DNA from: Streptomyces sp. TRM49041
Lineage (GTDB): Bacteria > Actinomycetota > Actinomycetes > Streptomycetales > Streptomycetaceae
DNA: 36,640 nt
Assembly: GCF_008271805.1 (NCBI RefSeq)
Contig: NZ_VSRY01000082.1
Location: 1-36,640, forward strand
Direction: 5' to 3'
Each line of letters begins with the position of its first letter. The first letter of the stretch is position 1. Below the pieces are notes generated by a model. That model was not told the origin of the DNA. It searched no databases and saw only the letters and a list, made by a program, of their open reading frames with translations. The translations under genes were made by a program, and so were the position numbers. Below are positions 1 through 8,180 of the stretch, one piece after another.

Positions 1-947
1 CACCCGCACCCGCACCCGCGCCCGCTCCTGCCCCCGTGCCGCAGGCCGCCGGTGCCCGTCCGCCCGGCGCCTGGCCCACCGCCGCCGCCCCCGGTGCCGG
101 TGCCGGTGCCGACGGTGCGGGTGGTTCCGGAGGTGCGCGGCAGCCCGGTGCCTGGCCGTCCGCCGCCGCGCCAGGGCAGGGGCAGCAAACCGGACTCCAG
201 CAGCCGCAGCAGTCCCAGCAGCAGCCGCAGGCACCCTCGCCCCAGGCAGCCGCGTCCGCGTCGCCCGCCGCCGCGCCCGCCGTCTCCGCCGAGATGGCCC
301 ACGGCGCCGCCCAGGTGCGCAATATGTGGCCCGGCATCCTGGAGGCCGTCAAGAACCGCCGCCGCTTCACCTGGATCCTGCTCAGCCAGAACGCCCAGGT
401 GGCAGGGTTCGACGGCACCACCCTCCAACTCGGCTTCCTCAACGCCGGCGCCCGCGACAACTTCGCGAGCAGCGGCAGTGAGGAGGTGCTGAAGCAGGCA
501 CTGTCCGAGCAGTTCCACGTGAACTGGAAGATCGAGGCGATCGTCGACCCGTCCGGCGGCGCCGGCACCCCCGCCCCGCCGTCCCAGCAGGGCGGCTACG
601 GCGGCGGCCGCCCCGCCGCGCCCACGGGCCCGTCGGCGCCCGGCCCGCAGAACCCGCCGGCCGCCCCCCGCCCCGTACAGCAGAGCCCGGCCCCCGCCGC
701 GCCGCCGCAGCAGCCGCGGTCACAAGCCCCGGCACCGGCAGCCCCCGCCCCCTCACAGGAGCCGCCGAGCGGCCACGGCTCCGCCGCCGGGTACGAGCAG
801 CGCCCCGCCCGACCCCAGCCGGTCGCCCCCGAGGACGACGTGCCGGAGGAGGACGATCCGGACCTCGTCGACTCCGCGCTGTCCGGCCACGACCTGATCG
901 TCCGGGAGCTCGGCGCGACCGTGGTGGAGGAATATACGAACGAGTAG
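1..947 (+). CDS. dnaX: DNA polymerase III subunit gamma/tau, C-terminal part (5' end outside window)
   Basis: This is the C-terminal part of the clamp-loader subunit of the replicative polymerase; the reading frame is open from the first base, so the AAA+ ATPase part lies outside the window. It opens with a Pro/Ala repeat. A folded domain of about 90 residues follows at 288-560 ([20 protein letters not shown], then [13 protein letters not shown]), which I recognise as the tau-type C-terminal domain of actinobacterial DnaX. After a Pro/Gln/Ala-rich linker comes an acidic tail ([20 protein letters not shown]) that is conserved in Streptomyces DnaX. The gene ends 61 bp before purD and shows no clear terminator there. 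The low-complexity linkers are normal for this family. The identification rests on the two conserved blocks and on the neighbouring purD. Confidence 0.85.
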   Translation, partial: PAPAPAPAPAPVPQAAGARPPGAWPTAAAPGAGAGADGAGGSGGARQPGAWPSAAAPGQGQQTGLQQPQQSQQQPQAPSPQAAASASPAAAPAVSAEMAHGAAQVRNMWPGILEAVKNRRRFTWILLSQNAQVAGFDGTTLQLGFLNAGARDNFASSGSEEVLKQALSEQFHVNWKIEAIVDPSGGAGTPAPPSQQGGYGGGRPAAPTGPSAPGPQNPPAAPRPVQQSPAPAAPPQQPRSQAPAPAAPAPSQEPPSGHGSAAGYEQRPARPQPVAPEDDVPEEDDPDLVDSALSGHDLIVRELGATVVEEYTNE

Positions 948-995
948 GGAGCCCGCCCTCGGTGGCCCGCACAAAGATCGGCCCGCCCGCCCGGC

Positions 996-1001
996 TACCC
1001 T
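996..1001 (+). promoter_or_regulatory. Candidate -10 element of a leaderless purD promoter
   Basis: TACCCT lies exactly 7 nt before the purD GTG, and no Shine-Dalgarno sequence is present. Transcription would start at or next to the start codon. I see no good -35 hexamer. purF has the same layout (TACACT, 7 nt, GTG). Confidence 0.45.
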
Positions 1002-1008
1002 GGCTGGC

Positions 1009-2259
1009 GTGAAGGTCCTCGTCATCGGCGGCGGCGCCCGCGAACACGCCCTGTGCCGCTCTCTCTCCCTCGATCCCGACGTCACCGCTCTGCACTGCGC
1101 GCCCGGCAACGCCGGAATCGCCGAGGTCGCCGAGCTCCACCAGGTCGACGCCCTCGACGGCGCCGCCGTGGCCCGCCTGGCCGGCGAACTGCAGGCCGAC
1201 CTGGTCGTCATCGGCCCGGAGGCGCCGCTCGTCGCCGGTGTCGCCGACGCCGTACGCGCCGCCGGCATGCCCTGCTTCGGCCCCTCCGAGGAGGCCGCCC
1301 GGCTCGAGGGCTCCAAGGCGTTCGCCAAGGACGTGATGGCCGCCGCCGGGGTGCCCACCGCCCGTAGCTACGTCTGTACGACGCCCGAAGAGATCGACGA
1401 GGCGCTCGACGCGTTCGGCGCCCCGTATGTCGTGAAGGACGACGGCCTCGCCGCCGGCAAGGGGGTCGTCGTCACGAGCGACCTCGAGCAGGCCCGCGCC
1501 CACGCGCTCTCCTGCGACCGGGTGGTCATCGAGGAGTACCTGGACGGCCCCGAGGTCTCCCTCTTCGCGATCACCGACGGCACCACCGTCCTCCCGCTCA
1601 CCCCCGCGCAGGACTTCAAGCGCGCCCTGGACGACGACGAGGGTCCCAACACCGGCGGCATGGGCGCCTATTCGCCGCTGCCGTGGGCCGACCCCAAGCT
1701 GGTCGACGAGGTCATGGCGACCGTCCTCCAGCCGACCGTCGACGAACTGCGCCGCCGCGGCACGCCGTTCTCCGGTCTGCTGTACGCGGGTCTCGCGATC
1801 ACGTCGCGCGGTGTGCGGGTCATCGAGTTCAACGCCCGGTTCGGCGACCCCGAGACGCAGGTCGTCCTGGCTCGTCTCAAGACGCCGCTGGCGAGCGTCC
1901 TGCTGCACGCCGCGAACGGCACCCTCGACGCAGAGCCGCCGCTCAACTGGCGTGACGACGCGGCCGTCACCGTGGTCGTCGCCTCGCACAACTACCCCGG
2001 CACACCGCGCACCGGCGACCCGATCACCGGCCTCGACGAGGTCGCGGAGCAGGACGCTCCGCACGCGTACGTCCTGCACGCCGGTACCAAGCGGGACGGC
2101 GACGCGGTCGTGAGCGCCGGCGGACGCGTCCTGTCGGTCACCGCGACCGGCGAGGACCTCGCGCAGGCCCGGGACCGGGCGTACGCGGCGGTGGGGCGCA
2201 TCCGCCTGGACGGCTCCCAGCACCGTACGGACATCGCCCGCAAGGCCGCAGGGCAGTAG
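1009..2259 (+). CDS. purD: Phosphoribosylamine--glycine ligase (GAR synthetase)
   Basis: It catalyses step 2 of IMP synthesis: 5-phosphoribosylamine + glycine + ATP gives GAR. The 416-residue length is normal for monofunctional PurD. Visible motifs are the N-terminal GGGAREHA (7-14), [13 protein letters not shown] (91-103), the ATP-grasp nucleotide loop [10 protein letters not shown] (143-152), [10 protein letters not shown] (214-223) and the metal-binding [13 protein letters not shown] (272-284). The GTG at 1009 is chosen because the family begins directly with the KVLVIGGG strand. No ribosome-binding site precedes it, and a -10-like TACCCT sits 7 nt upstream, so translation is probably leaderless. 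It lies 61 bp after dnaX and is transcribed in the same direction. Confidence 0.96.
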   Translation: MKVLVIGGGAREHALCRSLSLDPDVTALHCAPGNAGIAEVAELHQVDALDGAAVARLAGELQADLVVIGPEAPLVAGVADAVRAAGMPCFGPSEEAARLEGSKAFAKDVMAAAGVPTARSYVCTTPEEIDEALDAFGAPYVVKDDGLAAGKGVVVTSDLEQARAHALSCDRVVIEEYLDGPEVSLFAITDGTTVLPLTPAQDFKRALDDDEGPNTGGMGAYSPLPWADPKLVDEVMATVLQPTVDELRRRGTPFSGLLYAGLAITSRGVRVIEFNARFGDPETQVVLARLKTPLASVLLHAANGTLDAEPPLNWRDDAAVTVVVASHNYPGTPRTGDPITGLDEVAEQDAPHAYVLHAGTKRDGDAVVSAGGRVLSVTATGEDLAQARDRAYAAVGRIRLDGSQHRTDIARKAAGQ

Positions 2260-2472
2260 ACCCGTCGAAGCCCCGAACCGTCCTCACCTCTGACCAAAGC
2301 CATTCCATCGAGTGACGGCTCACCCATCCGGATGACGCCTGCCGACGCCCCAACTAGGGTGCCGCGCAGGCGTTCCGGCACTTGGCCCACCGACATTGCG
2401 ATGTCAGTGGCGGGTGTCACAGTGGGGGAGTGAGCAAATCCGTCGTAGGGGTGGAGGGGGTGACGTACGGCT
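2260..2472 (+). other. Spacer between purD and the M48-like gene
   Basis: 213 bp without a gene. It holds a short imperfect palindrome (GACAT-TGCG-ATGTC, about 2393-2406), a possible -10 TAGGGT near 2355 with no matching -35, and a G-rich ribosome-binding tract just before the next start. I see no strong terminator. Confidence 0.35.
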
Positions 2473-4770
2473 GTGTTCGGTCCCGGATCCGACAGAAGCG
2501 ACATGGACGCCATGCGCGCTATGGGTGCGATGGGTGAGGAGAGGGGTGCGCGCGCCGCGCGTGCCCGGGCTCTCGCCGTGCTGCGGGTACGCGGCAGGGC
2601 GCTGGCCGTCGCCCTCCTGCCCGCGGCCGTCGCCGTCGTCCTGCTGACCGGTGGGGTCACCGGGCAGCTGGCCGGTCCCGGCTGGGACGCCGCCCGCTGG
2701 GCGGTGTCGGGCGTCGCCGGGGTCGTGCTGCTGGCCGCGGCGGGTGTCGGGGCCGTGGTCGCGCGGGCCCGGCCGGCGCTCACGCCGACCGTGGAGATCA
2801 CGGAGGCGTCCGCCCCCGATCTCTACCGGATGGTGCGGGACCTGGCCTCACGGCTCGCGGTGCCGGCGCCGTCCGCGATAGCCCTGACGCCGGACTGCGA
2901 CAGCTGGCTGGAGGACCGTACGCACCCGGCGCACCGCATATCCGCGGGCGGCGGCTCGCGGGGGACGCGGGGGACGCGGGGGACGCGGGGCGGCGTATCC
3001 GACGCGGCTCCGGTCCTGGTCATAGGTTCGCCGTTCCTGTGGTGGATGCGCGTCGGTGAGCTGCGGGCGGTGCTCGCGCCGGTCGTGGCGGGTACGGGCC
3101 CGTCGGCCCACCCCGACATAGCCGCGGCCCGCCGGTTCGTACGGGGCCTGGACGCCGCGGTGGCGCTCGCCGACCGGCCGGGGATCGGTGCGGTACGGCG
3201 CGTGGGCGCGCGGGGCGTGAGCGCGGTCGCCCGGCTGATGCTGCGGGCCGCGGGCGGGCACGCAGCCGAGATGGAGCGGGGTGTCGCCGCCGCCGCGTCG
3301 GAGCGGGCCCAGGCCGTGGACTACGGGCTGCGGATCGTCGCCCAGGAGCAGGTCGGCCTCGCGTACGCGGGGTGGGACCGGCTGCTGACCCGGGTGGCGC
3401 TGCCCGCCTGGCGCATGGGGCGCTGGCCGACCCGGCTGGACGCGGGCGTCGTCTCGGCGCTCACCGAACTGTCCCGGCGCGACCGGCTGGCCGAGGGCTT
3501 CACGTCCCGGCTGGGCGAGCGCCCGGCGTGCGACCTGCTGGAGGAGCCCGGCCTGGTCGACGAGGCCACGTCGCTGCTCGCCGCCCGCCTCTTCCACGGC
3601 GGCCCGGCGGAACCGGGGCCCGGCTGGGCGCCGGTGGACTGGCAGCAGTACCCGGAGGAGGTCGTCGACCGGAAGTGGCGCACCGAGGCCGCCCGCCTCC
3701 ACCGCGCCCTCGACCGCCTGGGCGCCCGCCCCGCCACCCCCGAGGGCCCGACCCTCGCCCGCGTCCTGGACCACCTGTCCACCGCCCACGACGGCGACAC
3801 CCTGGCGGCCGCCATCACGGCGGAACTCTCCCGCGAGGAGGCCCGCCGCCCCATGGGCGCCACGACGGCCTCGGTGGGCACCGCCACCCTGTCCTCCCGC
3901 CCGGCCACGGATACGTCCCCGAACGGGGGCACGGAGGCCCTGGGTGCCGCGCGGGAGCCTGCCCCGGGCTCGGCGGCCCCCGGCTCGGCGGCCACCGGTG
4001 CCGGTCAGGGCGCCGCCCAGGACAGCGGCGCCGGCCCGGGCGACGCCTACGGTGGCGACACCGGCCAGGGTGCCGCCGCCCCGGACGGAAGCCGCAGTCC
4101 GGGCTCCGGTGCGCCGGGTGACGCCCCGGCCCACCGCCCCGGCGCCGCCCAGGAGTTCGGCTCGGGGCCGACCGCCGGCGCCGGTCTGGGCGGCGCCGGG
4201 GGCAGCGGCTTCAGCTCGCGTACCAGCACCGGTGCCGCCCCCGGGGCCGCCGACTCCGCCCCCGACACCGGCCAGGGCGCAGCCCAGGACAGCCGCCCCG
4301 GCGTGGGTGGCGGCGATCCTGGACCGGCATCCGCCGCCCGTCTCGGTGCCGACCGGGTCGCCCCCACCGGTAAGGTCGCCGCACCGAGTGAGTCCGCGTC
4401 CGGCGTACCGGGCTCCGCGTCCGGTGCGCCCGCTCCCGGGGCGGTGCCCCCCACCACCCCCGTGCCCTACGTCCGGGGTGCCGACGAGTTGCCGCTGCTG
4501 CCGCTTCAGCCGCCCCGTACCGGGCGGGAGTTGCTGGCCGATCACGTCACGGCCATGGTGTGCTGTGCCGTCGTGGACACCGCGGGCGCCGTGCCCGGGC
4601 TGGACTGGCTGGACGGGCCCGTTCTCCTGGTCGCGCAGGACGCGGGGAGGCAGCGGGCGGATGTGGCCGCCGGGGTGCTCGCGTTGATCGAGGACGCGGA
4701 CCCCGAGCCGCTGCGGAGCTGGCTCACCGCCGTCGGGGCGCGCCCCGAGAAGCCCGTGCGTCTCGTCTGA
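2473..4770 (+). CDS. Large membrane protein resembling M48 (HtpX-like) peptidase but lacking the HExxH motif
   Basis: 765 residues. Two hydrophobic segments (about 43-63 and 75-97) are followed by a region laid out like an M48 peptidase. The block LYRMVRDLASRLAVPAPSAI (118-137) resembles the M48 lead-in, and GELRAVLAPVVAG (195-207) aligns with the family pattern ELRAVLAHELGH, but the HExxH zinc site is replaced by PVVAG. The later position that would carry the third ligand reads ERAQAVD. I therefore infer a non-catalytic M48 relative. An in-frame 3x9-bp repeat (Arg-Gly-Thr) lies at 2959-2985. A Gly/Ala/Pro low-complexity stretch (about 490-660) precedes a conserved-looking C-terminal domain. 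The GTG at 2473 follows a GGAGGGGG tract; ATG 2503 is an alternative start. The M48 relationship is my inference from pattern; the true function is unknown. Confidence 0.6.
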   Translation: MFGPGSDRSDMDAMRAMGAMGEERGARAARARALAVLRVRGRALAVALLPAAVAVVLLTGGVTGQLAGPGWDAARWAVSGVAGVVLLAAAGVGAVVARARPALTPTVEITEASAPDLYRMVRDLASRLAVPAPSAIALTPDCDSWLEDRTHPAHRISAGGGSRGTRGTRGTRGGVSDAAPVLVIGSPFLWWMRVGELRAVLAPVVAGTGPSAHPDIAAARRFVRGLDAAVALADRPGIGAVRRVGARGVSAVARLMLRAAGGHAAEMERGVAAAASERAQAVDYGLRIVAQEQVGLAYAGWDRLLTRVALPAWRMGRWPTRLDAGVVSALTELSRRDRLAEGFTSRLGERPACDLLEEPGLVDEATSLLAARLFHGGPAEPGPGWAPVDWQQYPEEVVDRKWRTEAARLHRALDRLGARPATPEGPTLARVLDHLSTAHDGDTLAAAITAELSREEARRPMGATTASVGTATLSSRPATDTSPNGGTEALGAAREPAPGSAAPGSAATGAGQGAAQDSGAGPGDAYGGDTGQGAAAPDGSRSPGSGAPGDAPAHRPGAAQEFGSGPTAGAGLGGAGGSGFSSRTSTGAAPGAADSAPDTGQGAAQDSRPGVGGGDPGPASAARLGADRVAPTGKVAAPSESASGVPGSASGAPAPGAVPPTTPVPYVRGADELPLLPLQPPRTGRELLADHVTAMVCCAVVDTAGAVPGLDWLDGPVLLVAQDAGRQRADVAAGVLALIEDADPEPLRSWLTAVGARPEKPVRLV
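2959..2985 (+). repeat. Three perfect 9-bp in-frame units (Arg-Gly-Thr)
   Basis: The unit CGGGGGACG is repeated three times in tandem inside the M48-like gene, followed by a partial fourth copy. It changes length without shifting the frame. Confidence 0.85.
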
Positions 4771-4928
4771 CGGCGCCGCCCGGCGCACCCACGCCGGAAT
4801 GCCTCGTTCCGTTCACGTCGATTCGCGACGACCGGTGACGGAGTGCGTGCGTAATGTGATGTGCTGTGGACCGGCGCTGAACGCGTCGGGGTTGCCGGAC
4901 ATCGGGGGAGTCGAGGGAGGGGCGCGGC
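4771..4928 (+). other. Spacer before the DMFase-like gene
   Basis: 158 bp with no gene. A purine-rich ribosome-binding tract (GAGGGAGGGG) ends shortly before ATG 4929. No clear promoter or terminator is seen. Confidence 0.3.
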
Positions 4929-6428
4929 ATGGGGGCGGAGCAGGTTCGGCGTTGGGAGTCCGGGGCGTTGGCCCATGCCGTCGGCGACCCGTTCGGTCAG
5001 GGCCCGCTGCCCTGGCTGCGCGGCACCGAGCAGTACGTGGGTGAGGTCGGGCGGATCGCCGCCTGGTACGCCGAGCCGCACCAGCCACACCAGCCACACC
5101 AGCCGCACCAGCCGCGCCGTACCCCCGCCTCGCGAGGCAACGGCCCCCGCGCCGCCGACGACGTGCGCCTCCAGATCAAGGGCTTCAGCTCGACGGGCGC
5201 CGTCGCCCCCGGCGAGGCGATCGATTTCCACGTCACCGTGAACCCACCGCAGCAGTTCTCGGTCGACATCTATCGCATCGGCCACTACGCCGGTGACGGC
5301 GCCACCAAGATCACGACCAGTCCTCGCCTCTCCGGCATCGTCCAGCCGCCCCCGCTCAGCGCCGACCGCACGGTCTCCTGCCATCACTGGTGGCTCTCCT
5401 GGCGCCTCCAGATCCCCTCCTACTGGTCGATCGGCGCGTACGTCGCCGTCCTCACCACCGTCGACGGCTACCGCTCCCACATCCCCTTCACCGTCCGCGA
5501 CGGCCACCCCGCCGACCTGCTCCTCGTCCTCCCGGACATCACCTGGCAGGCGTACAACCTGTACCCGGAGGACGGCCGCACCGGTGCGAGCCTCTACCAC
5601 TCCTGGGACGCCGACGGCCGTCTCCTCGGCGAGTCGGGCGCCGCGGTCACGATCTCGTTCGACCGTCCGTACGCGGGGCAGGGCATGCCCCTCCACGTCG
5701 GGCACGCCTACGACTTCATCCGCTGGGCCGAGCGCTACGGCTACGACCTCGCGTACGCCAACGCGAGCGACCTGCACGCCGGCCGGGTCGACCCCACCCG
5801 CTACCGGGGCCTGGTCTTCCCGGGCCACGACGAGTACTGGTCGGCCCCCCTGCGCCGCACCGTCGAGCACGCCCGCGCCGGCGGTACGTCCCTGGTCTTC
5901 CTCTCCGCCAACACCATGTACTGGCAGGTCGAGCTCTCCCCGTCCCCGTCCGGCGTCCCCGACCGCCTCCTCACCTGCCGAAAACGCCGGGGCCCCGGCA
6001 GGTCGGCCCTCTGGCGGGAGGCGGACCGGCCGGAGCAGCAGCTGCTCGGCATCCAGTACGCGGGCAGCGTCCCGGAACCGCACCCCTTGGTCGTACGGAA
6101 CGCCGAGCACTGGCTCTGGGAGGCCACCGGCGCCCGCGAGGGCGACGAACTGCCCGGCCTCGTCGCCGGCGAGGCCGACCGCTACTTCCCCCGCACCGCC
6201 CTTCCCGAGCACCAGCGCCGCATCCTCCTCGCCCACTCCCCGTACCGGGACGGCGACGGCGCCACCCGCCACCAGGAGACGTCCCTGTACCGCGCCCCCT
6301 CCGGCGCCCTGGTCTTCGCGTCCGGCACGTTCGCCTGGTCGCCGGCTCTGGACCGGCCGGGTCATGTCGACCTCCGGATACAGCGCGCCACGGCCAACCT
6401 CCTGGACCGCATCTGTAAACGCGACTAG
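4929..6428 (+). CDS. N,N-dimethylformamidase large-subunit-like domain protein
   Basis: 499 residues, no signal peptide and no membrane segment. An N-terminal all-beta part (DVRLQIKGFSSTGAVAPGEA, then VDIYRIGHYAGDGA) is followed by HPADLLLVLPDITWQAYNLY, GASLYHSWD and a block containing FPGHDEYWS and FLSANTMYWQV. This arrangement matches the large-subunit family of N,N-dimethylformamidase, which is common in Streptomyces as a stand-alone protein. No small subunit is nearby, so hydrolysis of dimethylformamide is not implied; the substrate is unknown. The ATG has a strong upstream ribosome-binding tract. Four 9-bp units near residues 50-61 give a Pro-His-Gln repeat. It ends 85 bp before purC but has no evident link to purine synthesis. 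Confidence 0.75.
   Translation: MGAEQVRRWESGALAHAVGDPFGQGPLPWLRGTEQYVGEVGRIAAWYAEPHQPHQPHQPHQPRRTPASRGNGPRAADDVRLQIKGFSSTGAVAPGEAIDFHVTVNPPQQFSVDIYRIGHYAGDGATKITTSPRLSGIVQPPPLSADRTVSCHHWWLSWRLQIPSYWSIGAYVAVLTTVDGYRSHIPFTVRDGHPADLLLVLPDITWQAYNLYPEDGRTGASLYHSWDADGRLLGESGAAVTISFDRPYAGQGMPLHVGHAYDFIRWAERYGYDLAYANASDLHAGRVDPTRYRGLVFPGHDEYWSAPLRRTVEHARAGGTSLVFLSANTMYWQVELSPSPSGVPDRLLTCRKRRGPGRSALWREADRPEQQLLGIQYAGSVPEPHPLVVRNAEHWLWEATGAREGDELPGLVAGEADRYFPRTALPEHQRRILLAHSPYRDGDGATRHQETSLYRAPSGALVFASGTFAWSPALDRPGHVDLRIQRATANLLDRICKRD
5076..5111 (+). repeat. Four 9-bp in-frame units (Pro-His-Gln)
   Basis: The unit CCRCACCAG is repeated four times near the N-terminus of the DMFase-like gene, between an N-terminal extension and the conserved domain. 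Confidence 0.85.
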
Positions 6429-6513
6429 AACGGCCCCTGCACCCCTGGCCACGGCTCCGCTCCCGACGTGCGGGAGAATCGGACCCGATTGGACAGAACC
6501 ACGGGGAGGAACC

Positions 6514-7416
6514 GTGTCCGGATTCGTAGAAAAGCCCGAGCCGCTTCAGGTGCCGGGCCTGGTGCATCTGCACACCGGGAAGGTGCGCGAGCTGTACCAG
6601 AACGAGGCGGGCGACCTCGTGATGGTCGCCAGCGACCGCTTGTCCGCGTACGACTGGGTGCTGCCCACCGAGATCCCGGACAAGGGGCGGGTCCTCACCC
6701 AGCTGTCCCTCTGGTGGTTCGACCAGCTCGCCGACCTGATCCCGAACCATGTGCTCTCCACGGAGCTGCCCGCGGGCGCCCCCGCCGACTGGGAGGGCCG
6801 CACGCTCGTCTGCGAGTCCCTGAAGATGATCCCGGTCGAGTGCGTGGCCCGCGGCTACCTCACCGGCTCCGGCCTCGCCGAGTACCAGGAGACCCGCACC
6901 GTCTGCGGCCTCGCCCTCCCCGAGGGCCTCACGGACGGCTCCGAGCTCCCCGCCCCGATCTTCACGCCCGCCACGAAGGCGGCGGTGGGCGACCACGACG
7001 AGAACGTCTCGTACGAGGAGGTCGCCCGCCAGATCGGCGCGGAGACCGCCGCGCAGCTGCGCCAGGCGACCCTCGCCGTCTACACGCGGGGCCGCGACAT
7101 CGCGCGCGACCGGGGGATCATCCTCGCGGACACCAAGTTCGAGTTCGGCTTCGACGAGGACGGCGGGCTGGTCCTCGCCGACGAGGTGCTGACCCCGGAC
7201 TCGTCCCGCTTCTGGCCGGCCGCCGTCTGGGAGCCGGGGCGCGCCCAGCCGTCGTACGACAAGCAGTACGTACGCGACTGGCTGACGTCGCCGGCGTCCG
7301 GCTGGGACCGGAGGAGCGAGCAGCCGCCCCCGCCGCTGCCCGAGGAGATCGTCGCCGCGACCCGTGCGAAGTACATCGAGGCGTACGAGCTGCTGACGGG
7401 CACGTCCTGGCAGTAG
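6514..7416 (+). CDS. purC: Phosphoribosylaminoimidazole-succinocarboxamide synthase (SAICAR synthetase)
   Basis: It catalyses step 7 of IMP synthesis: CAIR + aspartate + ATP gives SAICAR. The protein is 300 residues, the longer type of PurC. Family motifs are visible: HTGKVRELY, SDRLSAYDWVLPTEIPDKG, VECVARGYLTGSG, ILADTKFEFG and DEVLTPDSSRFWP. The GTG at 6514 is chosen because GGGGAGGA lies about 6 nt upstream and the protein then starts MSGFVEKPEPL, the expected N-terminus; the open frame extends far upstream but lacks homology there. It is followed by a perfect hairpin terminator at 7437-7468 shared with the converging tRNA-Gly. It is separated from the other pur genes by the DMFase-like gene and the ABC/two-component insert. 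Confidence 0.96.
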   Translation: MSGFVEKPEPLQVPGLVHLHTGKVRELYQNEAGDLVMVASDRLSAYDWVLPTEIPDKGRVLTQLSLWWFDQLADLIPNHVLSTELPAGAPADWEGRTLVCESLKMIPVECVARGYLTGSGLAEYQETRTVCGLALPEGLTDGSELPAPIFTPATKAAVGDHDENVSYEEVARQIGAETAAQLRQATLAVYTRGRDIARDRGIILADTKFEFGFDEDGGLVLADEVLTPDSSRFWPAAVWEPGRAQPSYDKQYVRDWLTSPASGWDRRSEQPPPPLPEEIVAATRAKYIEAYELLTGTSWQ

Positions 7417-7436
7417 GCCGGCGGGCCGGACAACGG

Positions 7437-7468
7437 CGGAGGCCCCGGTCTGATGACCGGGGCCTCCG
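7437..7468. terminator. Perfect 14-bp hairpin between purC and tRNA-Gly
   Basis: CGGAGGCCCCGGTC, loop TGAT, then its exact reverse complement. It can serve purC (+) and the converging tRNA-Gly(GCC) (-). No long T-tract is present, as is usual in Streptomyces. Confidence 0.8.
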
Positions 7469-7473
7469 ATACG

Positions 7474-7546
7474 AGCGGACGACGAGATTCGAACTCGCGA
7501 CCCTCACCTTGGCAAGGTGATGCTCTACCAACTGAGCCACGTCCGC
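7474..7546 (-). tRNA. tRNA-Gly(GCC), copy 1
   Basis: 73 nt cloverleaf: acceptor GCGGACG/CGTCCGC, D-loop containing GG, anticodon loop TTGCCAA (anticodon GCC), T-loop TTCGAAT, discriminator T. It sits only 22 bp after the response-regulator stop on the same strand, so it is either co-transcribed with that operon or has its promoter inside that gene. The gene and its immediate flanks (76 bp) are identical to 11714-11789. Confidence 0.95.
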
Positions 7547-7568
7547 ATGCGCCGTAGCGCGCCACCCA

Positions 7569-8180
7569 CTATACCCAACCTCGCTCGCGTGCGAGGCGTA
7601 CCGCCGTATGGCGGTTCTCCGCGCCGAGCTTCGACACGGCCGACGAGAGGTAGTTGCGGACGGTTCCGGGGGAGAGGGAGGCCCGGCGGGCGATCTCCGC
7701 GACGGGGGCGCCGTCCGCCGCCAGTTCCAGCACCTCGGCCTCGCGCGCGGTGAGCGGGGAGTCGCCGGCGGAGATGGCGTCGGCGGCCAACTCCGGGTCC
7801 ACGTAGCGGTTTCCGGCGTGGACGGTACGGATGATCTCGGCGAGCCGCTGGGCGCTGACGGTCTTCGGGACGAAGCCGCGTACGCCCGCCGCGAGGGCCC
7901 GCTTGAGATGGCCGGGGCGGCCGTGGCCGGTCACGATCATGGTGCGGCACCCGGGTAGTTCGGCGCGGAGCGATGTGGCGACTCTCACACCGTCCGCGCC
8001 CGGCATCTGGAGGTCCAGCACCGCGACATCGGGGCGGTGGGCCAGCGCCATGGCGATCGCCTCCGGCCCGGACGCCGCCTCGGCGACCACCTCCAGATCG
8101 TCCTCCAGCCCGAGGAGCGCGGCCAGCGCGCCCCGGATCAGATGCTCGTCATCGGCCAGCAACACCCGCACGACGCTCAC
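7569..8180 (-). CDS. NarL/LuxR-family response regulator (DesR-like)
   Basis: 203 residues with a receiver domain and a LuxR-type helix-turn-helix. The acidic pocket is D10-D11, the phosphoacceptor is D56 (VAVLDLQMPG), and T84 and K106 complete the active site. The DNA-binding domain begins near SPLTAREAEVLELAADG (about 140) and carries the recognition segment SLSPGTVRNYLSSAVSKLGA. Its GTG start overlaps the kinase stop by 4 bp (GTGA), indicating translational coupling and a cognate pair. As last gene of the ATPase-permease-kinase-regulator operon it probably controls that operon through the palindrome at 11635-11648 (inference). Confidence 0.92.
   Translation of the reverse strand: MSVVRVLLADDEHLIRGALAALLGLEDDLEVVAEAASGPEAIAMALAHRPDVAVLDLQMPGADGVRVATSLRAELPGCRTMIVTGHGRPGHLKRALAAGVRGFVPKTVSAQRLAEIIRTVHAGNRYVDPELAADAISAGDSPLTAREAEVLELAADGAPVAEIARRASLSPGTVRNYLSSAVSKLGAENRHTAVRLARERGWV

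Noticed and set aside
439..2223. Long minus-strand open frame across dnaX and purD
   Set aside because: Arg/Gly/Ala-rich translation opposite two well-recognised genes; a composition shadow.
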